Part shown: positions 45,130-53,496 of the stretch, piece after piece
How positions within the stretch are numbered: position 1 is the stretch's first letter
Layout of the letters: every line of letters begins with the position of its first letter
Source: Pedobacter cryoconitis
GTDB taxonomy: Bacteria; Bacteroidota; Bacteroidia; Sphingobacteriales; Sphingobacteriaceae
Length of the DNA stretch: 64,000 nt
Direction of reading: 5' to 3'
Assembly: GCF_014207135.1 (NCBI RefSeq)
Contig: NZ_JACHCC010000007.1
Span: 310,001-374,000 of the forward strand
The notes under the pieces: generated by a model
What the model saw: only the letters and a program-made list of their open reading frames with translations
What the model was told of the DNA's origin: nothing
Database searches by the model: none
Program-made: the position numbers and the translations under genes

Positions 45130-45355
45130 TTCATTGGTTATTGTTAAAAATTGTTAATTATTCAGAGATGTATGATTGTTTTAGACATATTTGAGTAGTA
45201 AACAGGTTAGTTTTTATCATTTTTTTTTGTGATTAATACAGTTTTAGAGGTGCCTTTTTGATAAGGGCCCGGTTTTTATAGATAAGAAGATATAAGTGTC
45301 TGGAAACAGATACATGAAAGAAAAACCCGTTCATACAGGTTTATATTTGGTTAGA

Positions 45356-45386
45356 AAAGGGATGTGTCTGGATGGAACATCCCTTT
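45356..45386. terminator. Hairpin between convergent genes
   Basis: AAAGGGATGT (45356-45365) pairs with ACATCCCTTT (45377-45386) over an 11-base loop. It lies between the bestrophin-like gene and the convergent secreted-protein gene ending at 45425. Confidence 0.55.
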
Positions 45387-45424
45387 CTTGTTTGCCTATA
45401 TTCAGCAATATGACTGGTATTTAA

Positions 45425-46075
45425 CTATTTATTTTTAAGTAACTGGACTTCTTCCTTCAGCATCAGCATTTCTTTTTCCTGTCTGATCAGATGTAATGTC
45501 AGCTCTTCAATTTTCTTTAATAATCTGGCATTCATTTCGCCAACGGCAATGCCTTCCTCTTTCACCTGGGCAGCAGATGGTATTTCAGGAAGATGTTTGT
45601 TTGCCTGAATGTATTTTTCTGTTTCAAGCAGGGAAAGGGAGTTGTAATTATCATTAAATACATAATCAGGCCAGATGCTTACATCCACTTTAACTTCTTT
45701 GGAATGTATAAGGCCATTTACTGTCAGTTTTGAATCTGGTGCTGTTGTTCCTATACCTACATTACCATTGCCGGTAATCCTTAATTGTTCTATCATAGAC
45801 CTAAAACCATACTGTGTATAAAAACGCAGGCCACCTGTATTGTAGGTTTCTTTTTCAAAACCAAATCCACCACCACCTCCGCCAGAATCAAAACGTATTT
45901 TTATAATTCCGGCATTTGAATCATAGGGTATACTTGGATCTCTGATCGTTAGTATTTCCGAAGGGTTAGTAGTTCCTATTCCCACAAAACCTGTTTCTGG
46001 AAAATTATTAGTTTTCTGCGCATGTACATAGCAGCTTGTCAATGCCATCATAAAGACAAAGAGAGAACATTTCAT
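45425..46075 (-). CDS. Secreted tail-fibre-like protein with coiled-coil C-terminus
   Basis: This 216-residue protein has a signal peptide (about 1-19, ending VHAQ). It contains VGIGTTNPSEILTIRDPSI and NGNVGIGTTAPDSKLTVNG repeats as in tail-fibre proteins. The conserved C-terminal module is VDVSIWPDYVFNDNYNSLSL, ETEKYIQANKHLPEIPSAAQ and VGEMNARLLKKIEELTLHLI, ending in a coiled coil. Many Bacteroidota carry such proteins, usually as surface-exposed or secreted proteins of unknown role. It follows the LexA-like regulator gene by 55 bp on the same strand. Confidence 0.75.
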   Translation of the reverse strand: MKCSLFVFMMALTSCYVHAQKTNNFPETGFVGIGTTNPSEILTIRDPSIPYDSNAGIIKIRFDSGGGGGGFGFEKETYNTGGLRFYTQYGFRSMIEQLRITGNGNVGIGTTAPDSKLTVNGLIHSKEVKVDVSIWPDYVFNDNYNSLSLLETEKYIQANKHLPEIPSAAQVKEEGIAVGEMNARLLKKIEELTLHLIRQEKEMLMLKEEVQLLKNK

Positions 46076-46130
46076 ATTGATTAATTTATGGATGTGTTTT
46101 AGAGGTTCGTATTTGTATGGTTAAGGAAAT

Positions 46131-46817
46131 CTACAACTGATTTCTGGTAATTTTTCCCTTGACAATGAATAGCCTTCTGATGGCTCCTTTGTCCAGGATA
46201 GTATCTCCCGGATAATTTGGATTTGCTGCGCGGAGAACAATTTTAGCTGGGTTATTATGTTCAAAAAGCAGTTTAACTGTGGTAATGCTGTTTGCAGACT
46301 CATCAGCCATGACTAAATAAGCTTCGCCCCACTGGATGATATCTTTATTGATAATTTCTCTGACGGCTATAATTTCACCGCTTGCATATTTTGGATACAT
46401 ACTGTCTCCGTATACCGGTAAATAAGCATCACAGTCATTAAATGGTCTGAAATTAACATAATACTCAGGTTTTTCATTTAAGAAATCAGTACCCGGTAAA
46501 GAAAAGTCCGAAGGATTGATATTCAGAAAAGGTACACCTTCTTTAAGTTCATCTTTATGGCTTGTTTTTTCCTGGTTCTGTTCTTCTTCTGTAAATATTT
46601 TGCCCTTGCCTGTAGCCAGCCAGGTCTCATTGATATGATAATACCTGATCACATCCTCTGAAAGTCTCTTGCCTATCATTCTCGAGCCGGTTTCGATTGG
46701 CGAGAAGTTATTCACGTGTTTAGCTATCGGGCTGTAGAATTCCTGAAGCGTCATTTTCTTTGCAATCCTGATCTCTTTCAGCCTTGGTCCGAAGTTTTTT
46801 CTTTGATTATCAGTCAT
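46131..46817 (-). CDS. LexA/CI-like repressor with S24 peptidase domain
   Basis: This 228-residue protein has an N-terminal Xre-like helix-turn-helix (about 9-60: FGPRLKEIRIAKKMTLQEFY, PIETGSRMIGKRLSEDVIRY), a linker, and a C-terminal S24 domain. The S24 serine is in LPVYGDSMYPKYASGEIIAV and the catalytic lysine is probably in SITTVKLLFEHN. Such proteins repress genes and are inactivated by RecA-stimulated self-cleavage in phage or SOS systems. No Ala-Gly cleavage site is obvious in the linker, and no phage genes are near. It may control the adjacent secreted-protein gene. Confidence 0.8.
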   Translation of the reverse strand: MTDNQRKNFGPRLKEIRIAKKMTLQEFYSPIAKHVNNFSPIETGSRMIGKRLSEDVIRYYHINETWLATGKGKIFTEEEQNQEKTSHKDELKEGVPFLNINPSDFSLPGTDFLNEKPEYYVNFRPFNDCDAYLPVYGDSMYPKYASGEIIAVREIINKDIIQWGEAYLVMADESANSITTVKLLFEHNNPAKIVLRAANPNYPGDTILDKGAIRRLFIVKGKITRNQL

Positions 46818-47037
46818 TTATCTATTTGTGAAAATTAATGGTCAATGATTTGGATCTGCATTTGATCCTGAATTATCTTTATTTTATAATTTATTGCAAT
46901 ATACGAAATAAAATTCTTTACGAGTGTATTATTTAAATTATTATTTATGCATTCACTTTGGTCTGCCATCGGTTGAGCAGCCCGGGGGGAGAGCGGTTAT
47001 TATTTAATTAGTTTACATCCTTAAGATGATATTTTTA

Positions 47038-47045
47038 TAACTTTG
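47038..47045 (+). promoter_or_regulatory. -7 box for kbl
   Basis: TAACTTTG matches TAnnTTTG and lies 23 bp upstream of the kbl start codon, giving a short leader. No convincing -33 TTTG is visible. Confidence 0.4.
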
Positions 47046-47068
47046 GTAGCATCAAATAATTAGCATAT

Positions 47069-48256
47069 ATGTACAAAACATTGCAGCCTGTTCTTCAGCA
47101 GGAATTAGAACAAATAGAAAAAGACGGATTATACAAGCGCGAAAGAGTGATCATAACTCCTCAGGGGGCTGATATCAAAGTAAGTACTGGTCAGGAAGTC
47201 GTGAATTTTTGTGCCAATAATTATCTGGGATTATCTTCAGATCCAAGAGTAATAACGGCTGCAAAAGATGCAGTTGATAAATATGGTTATGGAATGTCTT
47301 CTGTCCGCTTTATCTGTGGTACTCAGGATGTACACAAAGAACTGGAGAAAAAACTTTCAGAATTTCTGGGAACTGAGGATACTATCTTGTATGCAGCTGC
47401 TTTTGATGCGAATGGTGGTGTGTTTGAGCCATTATTTAACGATCAGGATGCAATTATTTCTGATGAACTGAACCATGCCTCAATCATTGATGGTGTGCGT
47501 TTATGTAAGGCAAAACGTTTCCGTTATAAACATAGTGACATGGCTGATCTTGAAGAACAGCTGAAAGCATCTGCAGGTTGTCGTCACAGGATCATTGTGA
47601 CAGACGGTGCTTTTTCTATGGATGGTACTATAGCCCAGCTGGATAAGATATGTGATCTGGCGGATAAATATGAAGCACTGGTTATGATTGATGAATCGCA
47701 CTGTTCCGGATTCATGGGGAAAACAGGAAGAGGAACTCATGAGCATTGTAATGTAATTGACAGGATAGATATTATCACAGGTACTTTAGGTAAAGCACTT
47801 GGTGGGGCTTCAGGTGGTTTTACAGCTGGTAAAAAAGAGATTATAGATATGCTTCGTCAGCGCTCCAGACCATATTTGTTCTCCAATACTTTAGCTCCGG
47901 CAATAGCAGGTGCTTCGGTTGCTGTACTTGACCTTTTAAATGAAAGTACTGCACTCAGAGATAAATTAGAACATAATACGATGTATTTCCGTCAGAAAAT
48001 GACAGAAGCTGGTTTTGATATCAAAGAAGGCATCCATCCGATTGTTCCGGTTATGTTATATGATGCTAAATTAGCACAGGAATTTGCCGCAAAAATGCTG
48101 GAAGAGGGCATTTATGTGATTGGATTTTATTATCCGGTAGTTCCTCAGGGAAAAGCACGTATCCGTGTGCAGTTATCAGCAGCACATGAACAACATCACC
48201 TGGATAAAGCAATTGCTGCCTTTATTAAAGTTGGCAAGGAATTAAAGGTAATTTAA
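47069..48256 (+). CDS. kbl: 2-amino-3-ketobutyrate CoA ligase / glycine C-acetyltransferase
   Basis: This 395-residue PLP enzyme of the alpha-oxoamine synthase family cleaves 2-amino-3-ketobutyrate to glycine and acetyl-CoA in threonine breakdown. Conserved features are [60 protein letters not shown], and [20 protein letters not shown], where the lysine binds PLP. The C-terminus has [20 protein letters not shown]. The length and the 47069 start are normal. BioF and SPT relatives are less likely given the kbl-type motifs. A threonine dehydrogenase is not next to it. Confidence 0.92.
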   Translation: MYKTLQPVLQQELEQIEKDGLYKRERVIITPQGADIKVSTGQEVVNFCANNYLGLSSDPRVITAAKDAVDKYGYGMSSVRFICGTQDVHKELEKKLSEFLGTEDTILYAAAFDANGGVFEPLFNDQDAIISDELNHASIIDGVRLCKAKRFRYKHSDMADLEEQLKASAGCRHRIIVTDGAFSMDGTIAQLDKICDLADKYEALVMIDESHCSGFMGKTGRGTHEHCNVIDRIDIITGTLGKALGGASGGFTAGKKEIIDMLRQRSRPYLFSNTLAPAIAGASVAVLDLLNESTALRDKLEHNTMYFRQKMTEAGFDIKEGIHPIVPVMLYDAKLAQEFAAKMLEEGIYVIGFYYPVVPQGKARIRVQLSAAHEQHHLDKAIAAFIKVGKELKVI

Positions 48257-48275
48257 TATATACTACATAGAATTG

Positions 48276-48318
48276 CATGAAGGCTTCTCCGTTTAAACGG
48301 AGAAGCCTTCATGTTTTT
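48276..48318 (+). terminator. Strong rho-independent terminator after kbl
   Basis: A perfect 38-base palindrome (19 bp each arm, centre GTTTAAAC) covers 48276-48313 and is followed by TTTTT. It ends the kbl transcript before pheS. Confidence 0.85.
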
Positions 48319-48348
48319 AAGGTTAATCAAATATTAATGAAATAGCTG

Positions 48349-48356
48349 TATATTTG
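48349..48356 (+). promoter_or_regulatory. -7 box directly before the pheS start codon
   Basis: TATATTTG ends only 5 bases before the ATG at 48362. If transcription starts 4-7 bases after the box, as is usual, the pheS mRNA would be leaderless or nearly so. Confidence 0.5.
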
Positions 48357-48361
48357 GCATC

Positions 48362-49399
48362 ATGTTGCAAGCTAAGATTACAGAATACACTACAGAAATA
48401 AACGCTTTTTCTACTGAAAACGCAGATGAACTAGAGCAGTTCAGAATAAAATTCCTTGGTACCAAAGGGATTATAAAAGATATTTTTGATGAATTTAAAG
48501 CAGTATCCCCGGAAGAGAAAAGAACCCTGGGTAAAGTTTTAAATGAATTTAAGCAACTTGCAGAAGCGAAGTATCAAACTTTGAAAGAGCAGAATCCGGT
48601 AGAACTGACCAGAAAAGATGCTGGTTTGGATCTGACGCTTCCAGGCGCTGGTTTTGAGGTAGGAGCGCGTCATCCACTTGCTTTAGTCAGAAGAGAGATT
48701 GTTGAAATCTTCAATAAACTTGGTTTTACTGTAGCAGAGGGGCCTGAAATAGAAGATGACTGGCATAATTTCACAGCTTTGAATTTCCCTGAAGAGCATC
48801 CGGCAAGAGATATGCAGGACACTTTCTTTATTCGTAAAGGCGGTGAAAACGGTGATATTGCACTAAGGACACATACTTCTTCGGTTCAGGTAAGAATGAT
48901 GGAAGCGGGTCAACCGCCTTTCAGAGCGTTAATGCCGGGACGTGTTTACCGTAATGAGGCTATTTCAGCCAGAGCACACTGTTTCTTTCATCAGGTAGAA
49001 GGTTTGTATGTGGATGAAAATGTATCTTTTGCAGATTTGAAGCAGACTTTATTCTATTTTGTTCAGGAACTATATGGCGAAGATACCAAAGTACGTTTCC
49101 GTCCTTCTTATTTCCCTTTTACTGAGCCTTCAGCAGAAATGGATATCTCTTGTACCATTTGTAAAGGTGCGGGTTGCCAGCTGTGTAAATACAGTGGTTG
49201 GGTAGAGATCCTGGGTTGTGGTATGGTAGATCCGAATGTACTGGAGAACTGTGGCATTGATAGTAAAAAATATAGTGGTTTCGCATTCGGAATGGGGATC
49301 GAAAGGATTGCCAATCTGAAATTCGAAATCAAGGACTTACGTCTGTTCTCTGAAAATGATCAGCGTTTCCTGAAACAGTTTAAAACTTCATTAATTTAA
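48362..49399 (+). CDS. pheS: Phenylalanyl-tRNA synthetase alpha subunit
   Basis: This 345-residue class II synthetase subunit has an N-terminal coiled coil (about 1-80), FRIKFLGTKGIIKDIFDEFK, and motif-2 region PFRALMPGRVYRNEAISARA, then HCFFHQVEGLYVDENVSF. A cysteine cluster typical of the family, CTICKGAGCQLCKYSGWVEI, precedes the motif-3 block GFAFGMGIERIANLKFEIKD. It charges tRNA-Phe together with PheT, which is not in the window. It is followed 10 bp later by a lipoprotein gene. Confidence 0.95.
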   Translation: MLQAKITEYTTEINAFSTENADELEQFRIKFLGTKGIIKDIFDEFKAVSPEEKRTLGKVLNEFKQLAEAKYQTLKEQNPVELTRKDAGLDLTLPGAGFEVGARHPLALVRREIVEIFNKLGFTVAEGPEIEDDWHNFTALNFPEEHPARDMQDTFFIRKGGENGDIALRTHTSSVQVRMMEAGQPPFRALMPGRVYRNEAISARAHCFFHQVEGLYVDENVSFADLKQTLFYFVQELYGEDTKVRFRPSYFPFTEPSAEMDISCTICKGAGCQLCKYSGWVEILGCGMVDPNVLENCGIDSKKYSGFAFGMGIERIANLKFEIKDLRLFSENDQRFLKQFKTSLI

Positions 49400-49409
49400 T
49401 CTCTTTGAT

Positions 49410-49817
49410 ATGAGAAGAATTGCAGGCCTTGTTTTAATGCTTTTTTTATTTTCTGCTTGTGGAAAACAGACTAACCAGGTGCCGAATGTCGGCGTAAACC
49501 TGATTGGTTTCTTCACACCCCAGCAGTTATCAGATTTAAAAGCGAATGGCGCAATTTTTTTTGATGGCTATGGAGTAGCAGGGGTAATCATTGCTTATAA
49601 CGGAGGTAATTATATGGCCTATGACCGTTGTAGTACGGTGAACCCTGAAAAACGATGTGCCGTGACACTGAATACACCTTTTACAGTATTGGATCCTTGT
49701 TCAGGTGCGATGTATTCACTGTTTGATGGTACACCTACAAAAGCACCAGCTGTCATCGCACTGAGGTCATATAATATAACAGTTGGAGCAAATAATAATT
49801 ACCGGGTAACTAATTGA
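49410..49817 (+). CDS. Rieske-like fold lipoprotein lacking cluster histidines
   Basis: This 135-residue protein has a lipoprotein signal (LFLFSACGKQ, Cys about 17). The C-terminal half resembles a Rieske ferredoxin fold: NYMAYDRCSTVNPEKRCAV, FTVLDPCSGAMYSLFDGTPT, then APAVIALRSYNI. The usual CxH and CxxH ligand pairs are missing; only cysteines at similar places remain and no histidine is present, so it probably cannot bind a [2Fe-2S] cluster. Its stop TGA overlaps the next gene's ATG (TGATG), which suggests translational coupling to the TetR regulator. Function unknown. Confidence 0.65.
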   Translation: MRRIAGLVLMLFLFSACGKQTNQVPNVGVNLIGFFTPQQLSDLKANGAIFFDGYGVAGVIIAYNGGNYMAYDRCSTVNPEKRCAVTLNTPFTVLDPCSGAMYSLFDGTPTKAPAVIALRSYNITVGANNNYRVTN

Positions 49818-50392
49818 TGGAACCAGAAAAAATTAAAGAGAGCATCATTAGAGCTGCCAAAGAGTTATTCAGAAAATACGGATATCACAAAACCAGTGTA
49901 AATGAGATTGCTAAAAAGGCAAGAATAGCCAAAGCTACCATTTATAAATATTTTGAGAGTAAAGAACAGGTGCTGGATGCCATCCTGATGGATTATCTGG
50001 ATCTGAATTTAAATGAAATCCTGAAAAATAAAGCTCAGTTTACGGACGAGGAAGAGCATTTAAAAGCGCTCGTGATGAAAACCTGCAGATTGACCTATAC
50101 TGTTTGCAATGAGTTTATCGGATGGGATTTTGTGAGGGAGAACGCAAATTCACAGGAATTCCTGAAACATCTTTCAGACCAGCTGGAATCACTTCTTTTA
50201 TCTGCGTATCTCGGATTAGATCATTTTAAGAATAATCCTTCCAGAAGAGAAGGACTGGCCTTTTTATTAAAAGCGAGTAAAAGTATCGTCTTTTCTTTTG
50301 CTTTTACTTCAGTAAGCGATTCTGATGTACGCAAGAACTTTGTGAGTTTTCAAAAAGAAATGCTGCCTTTTTTAGTGAAGGCAGCACTTTAA
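49817..50392 (+). CDS. TetR family transcriptional regulator
   Basis: From ATG 49817 the protein has 191 residues; an in-frame TTG lies one codon upstream. The HTH domain is at about 5-50: ELFRKYGYHKTSVNEIAKKA, then RIAKATIYKYFESKEQVLDA. The C-terminal ligand-binding region is alpha-helical and does not point to a ligand. The start overlaps the stop of the Rieske-like lipoprotein gene. A 9-bp inverted repeat (TGCTGCCTT at 50361-50369 and AAGGCAGCA at 50378-50386) sits at the end of the coding region and may act as a terminator. Confidence 0.85.
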   Translation: MEPEKIKESIIRAAKELFRKYGYHKTSVNEIAKKARIAKATIYKYFESKEQVLDAILMDYLDLNLNEILKNKAQFTDEEEHLKALVMKTCRLTYTVCNEFIGWDFVRENANSQEFLKHLSDQLESLLLSAYLGLDHFKNNPSRREGLAFLLKASKSIVFSFAFTSVSDSDVRKNFVSFQKEMLPFLVKAAL

Positions 50393-50433
50393 CCAACATC
50401 TTCTATTTGTTTATAATTTATTAATATCCTGTA

Positions 50434-50461
50434 TATATACCAATTTGGTTTTCGGTATATA
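50434..50461. repeat. Inverted repeat TATATACC-N12-GGTATATA
   Basis: Perfect 8-bp arms at 50434-50441 and 50454-50461. Spacing and position close to a TetR gene suggest a regulator-binding site or a short stem; neither is proven. Confidence 0.4.
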
Positions 50462-50492
50462 ATCCTCTATATTTACTTTATAACATCATAAG

Positions 50493-50609
50493 ATGAGTAA
50501 AGAGGTTTTAGAGATTTCGATATTGGTAGAGGAAAAATTCGATGTCAGCTTTGACCTTGACAGCGGCTTTTTGGGGTTGATCCTGAAAATCTTTGGCATT
50601 AACCGCTGA
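50493..50609 (+). CDS. Possible 38-residue small protein
   Basis: ATG 50493 opens a frame of 38 codons with stop TGA at 50607-50609. The product starts MSKEVLEISILVEEKFDVSF and ends GLILKIFGINR, with an acidic first half and a hydrophobic second half. It is not recognised. It may be a real small protein or a chance frame; a downstream gene starts 122 bp later. Confidence 0.25.
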   Translation: MSKEVLEISILVEEKFDVSFDLDSGFLGLILKIFGINR

Positions 50610-50716
50610 TAAAATGACCTTCTGAGGCCAGGGTATGTTCCACGTCCCTGATGAAATAATTATGCCCGGTATTTCCCCCCGGACTAAAAAAAATAGGAAG
50701 TGTTGAATACAAGTTT

Positions 50717-50724
50717 TAGCTTTG
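50717..50724 (+). promoter_or_regulatory. -7 box directly before the rlmD start codon
   Basis: TAGCTTTG ends 7 bases before the ATG at 50732, so the transcript would have almost no leader, as for pheS. Confidence 0.5.
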
Positions 50725-50731
50725 CAGCAGA

Positions 50732-52147
50732 ATGAGTAGAAATAAAAGAGCTGGAACAGTTACCATCCTGGAAAACCTGAGTATTATTGATATTGCTGAA
50801 GAAGGTAAAGGAGTAGCTAAAGCCGATGAATTAGTGGTATTTGTAGATAAAGCCGTGCCAGGCGATATCGTTGATGTCAAAGTCGTAAAAAAGAAGAAAA
50901 ATTTTGCAGAAGCAGTTATTGAAAAACTGCATACCGCCTCCGACTTGCGGACAGATCCTTTTTGTCAGCATTTCGGTACTTGCGGTGGCTGTAAATGGCA
51001 GCATATGCAATACGATGCCCAATTACATTTCAAACAAAAAAATGTTGAGGCAGCTCTTCAGCGTCTGGCAAAAATAGATACTTCTTCAATGGAACCGATT
51101 TTAGGTTCTGCAGAGAATAAATATTACCGTAATAAACTAGAATATACTTTCTCCAATAAACGCTGGTTAAATCAGCAGGATATGGCTGACCGTGATGACC
51201 TGGAGATGAATGCACTGGGTTTCCACGTGCCATTGCGTTTTGATAAAATTCTGGATATCCAGCATTGTTATCTGCAGGCCGAGCCATCCAATACTTTAAG
51301 AAATGAAGTAAGGGCTTATGCACTTCAGCACGAATTAAGTTTTTATGACCTTCGTAATCATGAAGGCGCCCTGAGAAACTTAATCATCCGTACTTCTTCA
51401 ACTGGTGAAGTAATGGTCGTAGTCGTGTTTGCTTATGCGACACAGGAGCAGGTAGATGGGCTGATGGAGCATCTTAAAACCAATTTCCCTGAAATTACTT
51501 CCCTGCTTTATATTCTTAATCAGAAAAAGAACGATACGATATTCGATCAGGATGTAATCACCTATTCAGGAAGAGATTATATTTTCGAAGAAATGAATGG
51601 CCTTAAATTTAAGATAGGAGCCAAATCATTTTATCAGACCAATTCTTTGCAGGCTCATGAATTGTATAAAATTACTAAAGAGTTTGCCGGTTTTAAAGGA
51701 GATGAGCTGGTATATGATCTTTACACAGGGGCCGGAACAATTGCTAATTTTGTTGCAGGCAGTGTAAAACAGGTTATTGGTGTAGAATATGTACCTACAG
51801 CTATTGAAGATGCTAAATTCAATGCAGAGCTGAACGGGATAGAAAACACGATTTTTTATGCCGGTGATATGAAAGATATCCTGACCACTGACTTTATAGC
51901 TGCCCATGGTAAACCAGATGTGGTGATTACCGATCCGCCACGTGCCGGAATGCATGCTGATGTTGTAGAAAGACTATTGGAGATGGAAGCAGAGAAGATT
52001 GTTTATGTAAGCTGTAATGCAGCTACACAGGCAAGAGACCTGGCTTTGTTAAAAGAGAAATACGTTGTTAGCCGCATTAAACCTGTTGATATGTTCCCGC
52101 ATACACAACACGTAGAAAATGTTGTGCTGTTAAACCTTATCAAATAA
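50732..52147 (+). CDS. rlmD: 23S rRNA (uracil-C5)-methyltransferase, RlmD type
   Basis: This 471-residue SAM-dependent enzyme methylates a uridine of 23S rRNA (U1939 in E. coli). It has an N-terminal TRAM domain (GKGVAKADELVVFVDKAVPG), an iron-sulfur cysteine cluster CQHFGTCGGCKWQHMQY near residue 77, then the SAM domain LVYDLYTGAGTIANFVAGSV. VITDPPRAGMHADVVERLLE and YVSCNAATQARDLALL hold the catalytic cysteine and conserved Asp/Pro. Bacteroidota have several homologues (RlmD, RlmCD, TrmA-like); which uridine is modified cannot be set from sequence. A small unknown gene follows 24 bp later. Confidence 0.85.
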   Translation: MSRNKRAGTVTILENLSIIDIAEEGKGVAKADELVVFVDKAVPGDIVDVKVVKKKKNFAEAVIEKLHTASDLRTDPFCQHFGTCGGCKWQHMQYDAQLHFKQKNVEAALQRLAKIDTSSMEPILGSAENKYYRNKLEYTFSNKRWLNQQDMADRDDLEMNALGFHVPLRFDKILDIQHCYLQAEPSNTLRNEVRAYALQHELSFYDLRNHEGALRNLIIRTSSTGEVMVVVVFAYATQEQVDGLMEHLKTNFPEITSLLYILNQKKNDTIFDQDVITYSGRDYIFEEMNGLKFKIGAKSFYQTNSLQAHELYKITKEFAGFKGDELVYDLYTGAGTIANFVAGSVKQVIGVEYVPTAIEDAKFNAELNGIENTIFYAGDMKDILTTDFIAAHGKPDVVITDPPRAGMHADVVERLLEMEAEKIVYVSCNAATQARDLALLKEKYVVSRIKPVDMFPHTQHVENVVLLNLIK

Positions 52148-52171
52148 TTTATACCAAAAGAAGAAACCGAG

Positions 52172-52576
52172 ATGGATATAGAAGAGTTATTGCCTCAGCA
52201 GCCTGAGGAAGGGAAAAGCGAGAAAAAGGTCAGCCCTTTGGTCAGCCTGGAAAAAGACCTGGAATTATACGCAGGTTCTATCAGAGAAATTGCTTTGGAG
52301 ATTATCGCTGAAGGTGTATCTCAGCAGCCTGTATTTGTAGCCCATCAGCATACCGTATCCATAGGAGAGATGATCCTGGATAAGGATGAATTAAACACCA
52401 ACTGGACTATTCAGGCTTCGATGGTTGAAGAGTTTATAGAGAAGGGGATTATTAAACCTGAATTGAAAGAACTTTTTCTGAAGAATTATAAAAATCCTGA
52501 AGATTATATGTGTGTATTTGTGATTGTTCCTGAAGGGGCAAATTTCATCTTTTATCCATACAAACAGAATTCATAA
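52172..52576 (+). CDS. Conserved hypothetical protein (134 residues)
   Basis: I do not recognise this protein. It has an acidic N-terminus, a helical segment LEKDLELYAGSIREIALEII and a beta-rich C-terminal half (DYMCVFVIVPEGANFIFYPY). There is no signal peptide, membrane helix or metal motif. It is 24 bp after rlmD and may be co-transcribed. A hairpin after it has its T tract on the opposite strand. Confidence 0.6.
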   Translation: MDIEELLPQQPEEGKSEKKVSPLVSLEKDLELYAGSIREIALEIIAEGVSQQPVFVAHQHTVSIGEMILDKDELNTNWTIQASMVEEFIEKGIIKPELKELFLKNYKNPEDYMCVFVIVPEGANFIFYPYKQNS

Positions 52577-52581
52577 TAAAA

Positions 52582-52613
52582 AATCCCTGCCCCATGGCAA
52601 TCGGGCAGGGATT
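52582..52613 (-). terminator. Terminator for the GIN-domain gene
   Basis: AATCCCTGCCC (52582-52592) pairs with GGGCAGGGATT (52603-52613). Read on the minus strand, the hairpin is followed by a T-rich run, so it terminates the minus-strand gene ending at 52653. It may also work weakly on the plus strand. Confidence 0.7.
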
Positions 52614-52641
52614 CAGTACAAAAATTGATTACTCAAAAAAC

Positions 52642-52658
52642 TAAGAGCCTGTTTAAAT
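52642..52658. repeat. Short repeat TAAGAGCCTGTTTAAAT, copy 2
   Basis: Identical over 17 bp to 44147-44163. Here it spans the end of the minus-strand GIN-domain gene, so in both places the repeat lies at a gene's 3' end. Confidence 0.45.
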
Positions 52659-53360
52659 TTTACTGACGTTTCCACTTCTGGAAGAGTTATTCTTTAAAGA
52701 AGCATTGCCCCTGTAACGGATACTTCCACCACTGCTTGAAGTTGTTTCCAATCCTTTAGCCACATTCACTTTAATGTCTGCACCAGAACTCGCAGTCGCA
52801 TTGGCATAATCAGTAGCCAGTTCTGTCGCTTTTACAGTGGCACCTGAACTTGCTTTTACATCCATATTAGTCGCTGTTCCTTCGATATCTACAGAAGCAC
52901 CGCTGCTTGCTTTTAACTGAAGCTCATTGCTGACAATCTTTGCTGAAATACTTGCTCCTGAACTTGCTTTTGCATCCAGTTTATCTGTTTTAAGTGTGTT
53001 TTCAGTTTTTAAAGAACTTCCGCTGCTTGCAGAAATACTGTTTAACTTCTTATAAGTGATATAAACTTTAGCGCTTTTGTTTTTCCACATACTGGAGTTG
53101 TGGTTATCTTTCCAGCTAACTTTTACAGTGCCGCCGTTGTTTTCTATCAACACTTCATCCAGAAGGTCTTTTTTAGCAACAATCTTTGCCGACTCCGAAT
53201 TTCCCTGGGTAATAAACAATTCAATTCCCGCATGTACGGTAACAGCCGAAAAAGAGGATAAAGAAATATTTTTTGTTTCCTGGGCTTTTAGGCTTAGCGT
53301 ACTAAACGTAGTAGCGATCAGAAAAAGTAAGGTTGGTTTTAGTAAAAATGATGATTTCAT
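52653..53360 (-). CDS. Secreted GIN-domain (DUF2807) protein
   Basis: This 235-residue protein has a signal peptide (about 1-26, ending LKAQ). A beta-helix of the head-GIN type follows, opening ISLSSFSAVTVHAGIELFIT. It has repeated short turns such as ASSGASISAK, ASSGASVDIEG, ASSGATVKATE and ASSGADIKVN between residues 105 and 200. By family it is a periplasmic or outer-membrane beta-helical protein, sometimes called a putative auto-transporter adhesin; function is unknown. It is monocistronic with its own terminator. Confidence 0.8.
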   Translation of the reverse strand: MKSSFLLKPTLLFLIATTFSTLSLKAQETKNISLSSFSAVTVHAGIELFITQGNSESAKIVAKKDLLDEVLIENNGGTVKVSWKDNHNSSMWKNKSAKVYITYKKLNSISASSGSSLKTENTLKTDKLDAKASSGASISAKIVSNELQLKASSGASVDIEGTATNMDVKASSGATVKATELATDYANATASSGADIKVNVAKGLETTSSSGGSIRYRGNASLKNNSSRSGNVSKI

Positions 53361-53496
53361 AAAATTAGTTCTTAGGGTTTATATTGATTAGACGTCGGGA
53401 AGCCCCAAACGTTGCAACAATTTGAAAATATTTTTCAGATATTTGGTTAAGAAGCTATAAATCCTTCTTTTTGCACCTTAAAACAATTTGATAAAG

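Larger units (their letters stand above)
50393..50731. other. 339-bp gap before rlmD with inverted repeat and small frame
   Basis: It contains TATATACC/GGTATATA arms (50434-50441 and 50454-50461), a 38-codon frame at 50493-50609 and the rlmD -7 box. The arms lie downstream of the TetR gene and could be an operator. Confidence 0.5.

Noticed and set aside
46131..46817. LexA-like regulator as evidence for a prophage or SOS-controlled element
   Set aside because: No integrase, replication or structural phage genes are near; only one secreted protein gene follows.
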